Shown piece by piece: positions 29,585-34,069 of a DNA stretch of 34,069 bases; the first letter of the stretch is position 1, and each line of letters starts with the position of its first letter. The translations under genes and the position numbers were made by a program. The stretch lies in NCBI GenBank assembly GCA_027315165.1, contig DAHUYN010000018.1:1-34069 (forward strand). The letters run 5' to 3'. The notes under the pieces are model-generated. The model did not search any database and was not told the origin of the DNA. It saw only the letters and a program-made list of their open reading frames with translations. The stretch comes from Thermoplasmata archaeon. Lineage in GTDB: Archaea; Thermoplasmatota; Thermoplasmata; Lutacidiplasmatales; UBA184.

Positions 29585-29974
29585 TCACTCCCTCGTGCGG
29601 GGGTGCTCGATGAGCTCGATCCAGACCTCGTTCGGGTCCAGGAGGAACGCGAGGCGGCTCGAGCCGCCCGACAGGCGGAACGGCTCCTTGGCGACCCGGG
29701 CCCCCTCGGCGCGGGCGCGCGCGAGCGCCTCGTCGAGGTCCTCGACCTCGAAGGCGAGGTGGTCGAGCTGCTCGCCGGGCTCGAAGGCGTCCTTCCCCTG
29801 CCAGTGCGTGAGCTCGACCCGGGCGCCGCTGAGCGGGTCGCGGACGAAGGCGATCTCGGCGTGGTTCTCGGGGATCTCTCGACGCCGCTCGAACTCGAGA
29901 CCGAGGACCTTCGTGTAGAACCGGAGGCTCTCGTCGATGTTCCGCACCGTGAGCGAGGTGTGGAGGAACCGCAT
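29585..29974 (-). CDS. VOC-family protein, glyoxalase I-like
   Basis: A 129-aa protein with two beta-alpha-beta-beta-beta modules. The first is FLHTSLTVRNIDESLRFYTKVLGLEF; the second is LDHLAFEVEDLDEALARARAEG, ending in LAFLLDPNEVWIELIEH. Metal-ligand candidates are His5, Glu in RVELTHW, His72 in LDHLAF and Glu in WIELIE, the pattern of lactoylglutathione lyase. Archaea usually lack glutathione, so another thiol or substrate is likely. It is probably cotranscribed with the MFS transporter. A CCTATCAACC element about 30 nt upstream may be its TATA box. Confidence 0.88.
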   Translation of the reverse strand: MRFLHTSLTVRNIDESLRFYTKVLGLEFERRREIPENHAEIAFVRDPLSGARVELTHWQGKDAFEPGEQLDHLAFEVEDLDEALARARAEGARVAKEPFRLSGGSSRLAFLLDPNEVWIELIEHPRTRE

Positions 29975-30019
29975 CGCCGCCCCTACGAGGGGCGGGTTGA
30001 TAGGGGTTGTGCGGAGCGG

Positions 30020-31744
30020 CTACGGGTGGCCGAAGCAGGCCCGGACCGGCTCGACGCCGGGACGCGTGTCCGCCTCGAGCCGGACGAACCCGACGCGCTC
30101 GAACTGGAGGACCTCGCCGGGCGGTGACGAGAGAAGCGCTGCCTCCCCGAGGCCGGTCCGGTGCTCCCCCTCGACCCCGAGCAGGTCGACGGCGACGCCG
30201 TCGCGCGCGCTCACCCACTGGAGACGGGGGAGCCGCTTGTTCTCGAGGGAGGTGAACTCGGCCGTCGCGCTCGTGGCGCCGGTGTCGAGCCGGGCCGGCA
30301 GCCGGACGTTCACGAGGTCCTTGAGGCGCACCTCGCCCCCGAGATGGACCTCGAGGTCGCGGCGCGCGAGCCAGAGCGTGCTCCCTGCGGAGACCGCGCG
30401 CGTCCCGAGCTCCGGGCGGTCGGGGTGGTTCGGGAGCACGACCGACGCGAGCGAGGTCGGGTAGCCCGAGACCTCGAGCCGTACGGGGTCCTCGACGAAC
30501 GAGCGCCGGAGGGCCTTCGGGTCGATCAGGGTCCGGTTCTCGGCGTAGAGCGTCTCCGCCGGCACCTCGATGTCGGCGAGGGAGAGGCCGAAGGAGAGCG
30601 TGAAGTGCCGGAGGGCGCGCGGGTCGATCCCGCGTCGGTCGAGGGCCCGGAACGACCACGTCCTCGGGTCGGCCCAACCGTCGTAGACGCCGCTCTTGAC
30701 CTCCGCGTAGGACTTGCTCTTGGAGATCTTGGCCTCGCGCACCCGGAGGAGCCCCCAGTGCAGGAACGGGGGGCCCGTGACACCGAGGATCCGCCAGATC
30801 GCCTGCTGCATCCGATCCTCCATCACGAGGTCCTTGCCCCGCACGACGTGGGTCACTCCGAGCTCGATGTCGTCGACGGCCCAGGAGAACTCGAGGAGCG
30901 GCCAGACGCGATAGCGTCGGCCGACGCGAGGGTGGTCCAGGTCGCTGATGCGGAAGAGGACGCGGTCCCGGAACGCCGGGTCCGGGTCGCTGAGGTCGGT
31001 CCGCAGTCGAAGCACCGCCTCGCCCGGCCCGTAGCGGCCCCCGAGCATCCCCTCCCACGCCTCGAGCGTCGCCTCGGAGCCCTGGCTCCGCTCCGGGCAG
31101 GGGCGGCCCTCCGCCCGATTCCGCCGAAGGAGCTCGGCCGGGCAGGTGCAGACGTAGGCGGCGTGGGCCTCGATGACGCGTCGCGCCCACGGGTAGTGGT
31201 TCGGGATCAGGTCGGACTTGTAGTAGACCGCATCCGGAGCCGCGCCGCAGAGCTCGAGGTCCTCCCGGATCAGGTCGAACATCTCGGGGTCGAGCCGCTT
31301 TTCCTCCGAGCCGACCGTATCGTCGAAGACGAGGAGGAGCCGTCCGTCGTACCGACGTCGGTAGTAGTCGTTGACGAAGATCATCCGACCGTTGCCGATG
31401 TGGAGCGCGCCCGAGGGGAACGGGGCCATCCGCAGCACGACCTTGCCGGGAACGGCGCCGGGGAGCTCGGGGAACTCGCCCGTCTCGCTCCGCGGTCGGG
31501 GAGCGCGATCGGCCTCGGCGCCCCCGAGGGCGGCGAGCGCGCCTACCTGCGCCTCGGCCGTGAGCCGGACGACCTCCTCGACGACGCGCGCGACGATCGG
31601 GCGGAGCTCCGACGCGCGGCTCCTCAGCTCGGGAGAGGTCGCGAGAAGCCGGGCGAGCACGGGGCCGGCCTGCGCCGTCCCCTCGTGTTCGACGGCGTTC
31701 TGGAGGGCGAGGCGGCGGGCCCTCTGCTCGACCGCATCGTCCAT
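30020..31744 (-). CDS. gltX: Glutamyl-tRNA synthetase (archaeal type)
   Basis: A 574-aa class Ib synthetase that charges tRNA(Glu), and in most archaea also tRNA(Gln) for later amidation. The HIGH motif is GALHIGNG (HIGN at 115-118) and the KMSKS motif is KISKS at 339-343. The N-terminal about 95 helical residues and the all-beta C-terminal anticodon-binding region are of archaeal/GlnRS type, not the bacterial helical cage. FDDTVGSEEKR and VWPLLEFSWAVDDIELGVTHVVRGKDL lie in the catalytic domain. The ATG at 31744 lies about 25 nt after CTCTTAAGCGG (minus), supporting a leaderless start over the GTG at 31756. The product also supplies the substrate for the hemA pathway. Confidence 0.93.
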   Translation of the reverse strand: MDDAVEQRARRLALQNAVEHEGTAQAGPVLARLLATSPELRSRASELRPIVARVVEEVVRLTAEAQVGALAALGGAEADRAPRPRSETGEFPELPGAVPGKVVLRMAPFPSGALHIGNGRMIFVNDYYRRRYDGRLLLVFDDTVGSEEKRLDPEMFDLIREDLELCGAAPDAVYYKSDLIPNHYPWARRVIEAHAAYVCTCPAELLRRNRAEGRPCPERSQGSEATLEAWEGMLGGRYGPGEAVLRLRTDLSDPDPAFRDRVLFRISDLDHPRVGRRYRVWPLLEFSWAVDDIELGVTHVVRGKDLVMEDRMQQAIWRILGVTGPPFLHWGLLRVREAKISKSKSYAEVKSGVYDGWADPRTWSFRALDRRGIDPRALRHFTLSFGLSLADIEVPAETLYAENRTLIDPKALRRSFVEDPVRLEVSGYPTSLASVVLPNHPDRPELGTRAVSAGSTLWLARRDLEVHLGGEVRLKDLVNVRLPARLDTGATSATAEFTSLENKRLPRLQWVSARDGVAVDLLGVEGEHRTGLGEAALLSSPPGEVLQFERVGFVRLEADTRPGVEPVRACFGHP

Positions 31745-31768
31745 CGGCCGGCCCACGGGGGGCGCCGC

Positions 31769-32581
31769 TTAAGAGCGTTCGGCCGCGGCGGCGTCGGGCG
31801 CGTGGCGGCCTCGGGGCCTCGTGTAGCGGCGCTCTCCGTCGGCGAGCGCCTCGCTCAAGGTGAGCTCACCCCTGAGGACGTCCTCGGCGACCCGACGGGG
31901 GATCGTGAAGAGCCCCCCGCTCCCCTCCCGACTCACCCGCTGGAGGTTCGCAACCTCGCCCGGCGTGATGTGGAGGGGCGCACGTTGATGGATGGAGCGA
32001 CCGGGGGTCCGCGCGATCGCCCGCGCCGCGAGCGCGTCGCGGGGACGTCGCGTCCCTCTCGGGGTCGTCCCCTGCTCGTCGACGAGCTCGATCGGACGCC
32101 GCGCCGGGAGCAGCGCGTTGACGATGCGGTCTCGAGCGAGCCGGTCGCCCCGTCCGACCCGGAAGCGGATGCCGCGCGAGGCGAACCGTCGTCTCAGGTG
32201 CGTCGCGAGCCGGCCGACGGCCTCGGGGGAGTCGAGGTTCCCCTCGGCGAGCGTCAGTTCCCCCTCGAGGACCGCGTAGCCGGGCCTCGGGCCCGGGTCG
32301 ATCCCGACGATGAGCTCGCCGCGGGTCGGCTGGGCCGCGAGCGCGCTCGCGACCTCGGCCCACACCCCGGTCCGGTCCCCTTCGCTCGGGACCACGACGA
32401 CGTGCTCGTGCGAGATCTCTCTCGCCTCGGCCTCGCTCGTGAGCACGGCGGCGACGCTGTCGGGGAGCCGTTCGCCCGGCAGGAGGCTGACCGAAGGAAG
32501 CCGCCGCTCGCGAAGGACGGCGGCGAGCTCCGCATAGAGCAGCGGGTCCCGCGTCGCCAAGGCTACCGAGCGCCGTCTCAA
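31769..32581 (-). CDS. RNase H-fold (RuvC/DUF460-like) archaeal protein
   Basis: A 270-aa protein. Residues 90-175 show an RNase-H-like core: LIVGIDPGPRPGYAVLEG with the first acidic residue, a second strand, an Arg-rich helix and IVNALL. GIDPG starts RuvC-like and DUF460-type nuclease folds. The N-terminal about 85 residues form a small alpha/beta domain (VALATRDPLLYAELAAVLRERRLPSV), like the DNA-metabolism-linked archaeal proteins of this type. The C-terminal part (THITPGEVANLQ-like, then GELTLSEALADGERRY) is helical. Nuclease activity is not proven. The TTG at 32581 is chosen because a TATA-like element lies about 26 nt upstream (leaderless). Confidence 0.6.
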   Translation of the reverse strand: MRRRSVALATRDPLLYAELAAVLRERRLPSVSLLPGERLPDSVAAVLTSEAEAREISHEHVVVVPSEGDRTGVWAEVASALAAQPTRGELIVGIDPGPRPGYAVLEGELTLAEGNLDSPEAVGRLATHLRRRFASRGIRFRVGRGDRLARDRIVNALLPARRPIELVDEQGTTPRGTRRPRDALAARAIARTPGRSIHQRAPLHITPGEVANLQRVSREGSGGLFTIPRRVAEDVLRGELTLSEALADGERRYTRPRGRHAPDAAAAERS

Positions 32582-32596
32582 CGGCGGCGAAGACGG

Positions 32597-32614
32597 TCAT
32601 ATAGCGCATATAGT
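32597..32614. promoter_or_regulatory. Back-to-back TATA boxes for divergent leaderless genes
   Basis: TCATATAGCGCATATAGT holds two CATATAG copies in tandem. The left copy (about 32598-32604) is about 25 nt before the plus-strand GTG at 32625. The right copy (about 32607-32613) read on the minus strand is about 26 nt before the TTG at 32581. Each fits archaeal TATA-to-start spacing. Confidence 0.6.
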
Positions 32615-32624
32615 TTGCCGGGGC

Positions 32625-32999
32625 GTGATCGTCTGCCCGCGTTGCGGGGCCGTCGCCGCGCCGGGCGCGCTGTTCTGCTCTCGCTGCGGCGCGACGGTGC
32701 CGCAGGGAGAGCCGGCGGATCTCGCGAACGCACCGCTGTCGAGCTCCGGGGCCGTCGTGTCGGCCCCGCCACCGCCACGGTACGCCCCGGTCCCGCCCCC
32801 CGTGTTCCCGACCCCCCCTCCACCGCCGGTCGCCGCCGGTCCTCCCCCGCCGGAGTGGATCCCAGAGCCACTCCGGGGACGCGCGGTGCACTGCCCTCGA
32901 TGCAACACGCTGATATCGCGACGGGCGGTCTCCTGCCCGGCATGTCTCGCCCCGCTCCCCCCGGCCGTCGCGGCCGCCGTGGACGACGCACCGGCCTGA
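32625..32999 (+). CDS. Double zinc-ribbon protein with proline-rich linker
   Basis: A 124-aa product from the GTG at 32625. The first zinc ribbon is VCPRCGAVAAPGALFCSRCGA (residues 3-23). A Pro-rich linker of about 60 residues (PPPPRYAPVPPPVFPTPPPPP) separates it from a second ribbon, HCPRCNTLISRRAVSCPACLA (about 89-109). No enzymatic domain is seen. The stop TGA overlaps the RNase P gene start as TGATG, so the two are coupled. A role in RNA or protein binding near RNase P is possible by position only. Confidence 0.75.
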   Translation: MIVCPRCGAVAAPGALFCSRCGATVPQGEPADLANAPLSSSGAVVSAPPPPRYAPVPPPVFPTPPPPPVAAGPPPPEWIPEPLRGRAVHCPRCNTLISRRAVSCPACLAPLPPAVAAAVDDAPA

Positions 33000-33400
33000 T
33001 GGTCCGGGTCGCTCGAGAGCGGATCGACGACCTGTTCGGCGTCGCCGCGCTCGAGGGCCATGCGGGCGAGACCGCAGTCGCCGACCGGTGCGTTCGCCTA
33101 GCGCGGCGCATCGGCATGCGCTACAACGTGCGGCTGCTCCGAGAGTATCAGGACCTCTACTGCCGGGGCTGCTCTGCCTACTGGGTCGAGGGACGCAGCG
33201 TTCGGACCCGGCTTCGAGGCGGTCACCGCGCGAGGACGTGCCTGCGGTGCGGCCGCACGCGCCGCGTGCCGCTCCGGTCGCGCAGCCCGCCCCCGGCCCT
33301 AGGCCCCGAGGGGGTGGCGACGGGTACGTTCGAGGCGGTCGGCTTCGCCGAGGAGCCCGTCGCGGGCGACGAGCTCAGCGACGAAGGCGAAGACGAATAA
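32999..33400 (+). CDS. rnp4: Ribonuclease P protein component 4 (Rpp21/Rpr2)
   Basis: A 133-aa subunit of archaeal RNase P, which trims the 5' leader of pre-tRNAs. The helical N-terminus (ARERIDDLFGVAA...CVRLARRIGMRYNVRL) precedes the zinc ribbon CRGCSAYWVEG...TCLRCGRTRRVPL, the Rpr2/Rpp21 signature. The C-terminal about 35 residues are an acidic tail. The ATG at 32999 overlaps the upstream stop by one base. tRNA-Leu(CAA) begins 25 nt after the stop. Confidence 0.9.
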   Translation: MVRVARERIDDLFGVAALEGHAGETAVADRCVRLARRIGMRYNVRLLREYQDLYCRGCSAYWVEGRSVRTRLRGGHRARTCLRCGRTRRVPLRSRSPPPALGPEGVATGTFEAVGFAEEPVAGDELSDEGEDE

Positions 33401-33424
33401 GGCCGGAGTCGTCCCCGGACCGAC

Positions 33425-33507
33425 GCCGGGGTGGCCGAGCGGCCAAAGGCGGCAGACTCAAGATCTGCTCTCGCAGGAGTTCCCAGGTTCGAATCCTGGC
33501 CCCGGCA
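33425..33507 (+). tRNA. tRNA-Leu (anticodon CAA)
   Basis: An 83-nt class II cloverleaf. Acceptor GCCGGGG pairs with CCCCGGC; discriminator A, no CCA. The anticodon arm is GCAGA-CTCAAGA-TCTGC. There is a long variable arm. The T arm is CCAGG-TTCGAAT-CCTGG. No intron is present, in contrast to tRNA-Leu(TAG) in the same window. Confidence 0.95.
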
Positions 33508-33519
33508 TTCTACTAATGT

Positions 33520-33702
33520 TCATATGCCGGACGGCTCTCCCTCGAAGCGATGGCCCGCCGTCGAAGGGTGTCGGAGGAGCGTTTCGACGACCTTCACCGA
33601 GTTCGGGCAGGCATCGAGCATCGCCTTGCCCAGCTCACGGGCGACGGTCCCGTCGGCGAGATTGATGGACTCGCACGGGCGCAGCGAGAGTGTTCTCACC
33701 AC
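33520..33702 (-). CDS. 60-aa protein of unknown function
   Basis: ATG at 33702, TGA at 33520. The product contains LADGTVARELGKAMLDACPNSVKVVETLLRHPS and codons in this frame end mostly in G or C, unlike the overlapping plus-strand frames. A TATA-like TTAGGTTAGTAAGC (minus, near 33735-33748) lies about 35-45 nt upstream. No family is recognised. It is tail-to-tail with tRNA-Leu(CAA). Confidence 0.5.
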   Translation of the reverse strand: MVRTLSLRPCESINLADGTVARELGKAMLDACPNSVKVVETLLRHPSTAGHRFEGEPSGI

Positions 33703-33731
33703 TCGGCACCGACATTCCGGTTTCGGACGGG

Positions 33732-34069
33732 GTGCTTACTAACCTAAGTGGAGGGATAGGGCTCTCGAATCTTCCAAAGACCGCGGCCGCCTTCTGGAGC
33801 CCGACAAGTGAAATCGAGGACAACGTTGTGAGTGCGGTCGCGATCATCTCCGTGGTAGTCACTCTCCTAGCCCTCGTGACCCTGGGTGCGGAGTCACTTG
33901 CCGCGGGAATCGTTGTCGGACTCTTCATCGCCCTTGTAGTCCAGGCTCTAGCCATGTACGCGCCCGGCTTGACGGGCGGATTCCAGAAGTCCCTAGTCAA
34001 CGAGAAAGAGGTCCCGCCCTTCACGAGGGATGAAGGGTGGAGCGAGCGAGTGGCGGGCGTCCACACTAT
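33732..34069 (+). CDS. Putative membrane protein, partial at the right edge
   Basis: An open plus-strand frame from a GTG at 33732 (alternative GTG at 33690) to the window end, over 112 codons. It reads VSAVAIISVVVTLLALVTLGA and LAAGIVVGLFIALVVQALAMYA, two probable membrane spans, then a charged cytosolic segment (NEKEVPPFTRDEGWSERVAG). Codon use is less GC-biased than the rest of the window. The start is uncertain and the C-terminus lies outside the window. No family is recognised. Confidence 0.5.
   Translation, partial: MLTNLSGGIGLSNLPKTAAAFWSPTSEIEDNVVSAVAIISVVVTLLALVTLGAESLAAGIVVGLFIALVVQALAMYAPGLTGGFQKSLVNEKEVPPFTRDEGWSERVAGVHT

Noticed and set aside
30161-33400. A 1079-codon plus-strand open frame.
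   Set aside because: Its first part lies antisense to gltX and the RNase-H-fold gene and has highly charged, low-complexity composition typical of high-GC shadow frames. Only its end (from 32999) is real, as the RNase P protein.
1-34069. CRISPR arrays, insertion sequences and transposases.
   Set aside because: No regularly spaced direct repeats, terminal inverted repeats or transposase motifs were seen.

Overview
The window is very GC-rich, gene-dense archaeal DNA. Archaeal markers include class I fructose-bisphosphate aldolase of the archaeal type, archaeal glutamyl-tRNA synthetase, the RNase P protein Rpp21/Rpr2, the rRNA-modification enzyme Tsr3, an HTH_10 (Bat-type) regulator, tRNAs without encoded CCA, bulge-helix-bulge tRNA introns, and TATA-like boxes 25-35 nt before start codons, often with no room for a Shine-Dalgarno site (leaderless). 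A high-GC member of Thermoplasmatota is my best guess, but that placement is inference.

Layout. 1-4064 (minus): a translationally coupled heme/siroheme precursor operon hemA-hemC-hemD-hemB; the last gene runs off the left edge and changes in frame from HemB into sarcosine-oxidase-alpha-like sequence. 4.1-8.5 kb: a GNAT remnant, a pair of membrane proteins, cyclophilin, small membrane proteins, RNase HI and two tiny coupled ORFs. 8.8-14.9 kb: an ACE-like (M2) metallopeptidase, a U32-family Fe-S protein, a small helical protein, an HTH_10 regulator, a thioesterase and membrane proteins. 15.3-18.7 kb: a probable Mg2+ module made of an Nramp-related transporter lacking the canonical metal-binding Met, a 57-aa membrane protein, a soluble PRC/MgtE_N/CBS sensor, and a divergent CsoR-fold regulator with no Cys/His ligands. 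18.8-19.4 kb: a broken VOC gene and tRNA-Ala(CGC). 19.4-22.8 kb: a NitT/TauT-like ABC transporter with a fused double permease, an ATPase and a separate AAA-associated domain protein. 22.9-23.2 kb: tRNA-Gln(CTG) and tRNA-Leu(TAG) in tandem, carrying three non-canonical introns between them. 23.2-29.97 kb: a PPP-like phosphatase, tsr3-fba, a tiny-protein operon, a protein of unknown function, a CDF transporter, an MFS transporter and a VOC protein. 30.0-34.07 kb: gltX, an RNase-H-fold protein diverging from zinc-ribbon and RNase P protein genes, tRNA-Leu(CAA), and two poorly known ORFs at the right edge.

The strongest unusual signals are the introns at 22982-23015, 23087-23113 and 23162-23193. 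They interrupt the T loop of tRNA-Gln and both the D loop and T loop of tRNA-Leu. All three can be folded as bulge-helix-bulge motifs with an AA^N 5' bulge and an AC^N 3' bulge, and removing them restores canonical loops. Next are the HemB/SoxA junction and the Nramp-related/MgtE_N-CBS module.
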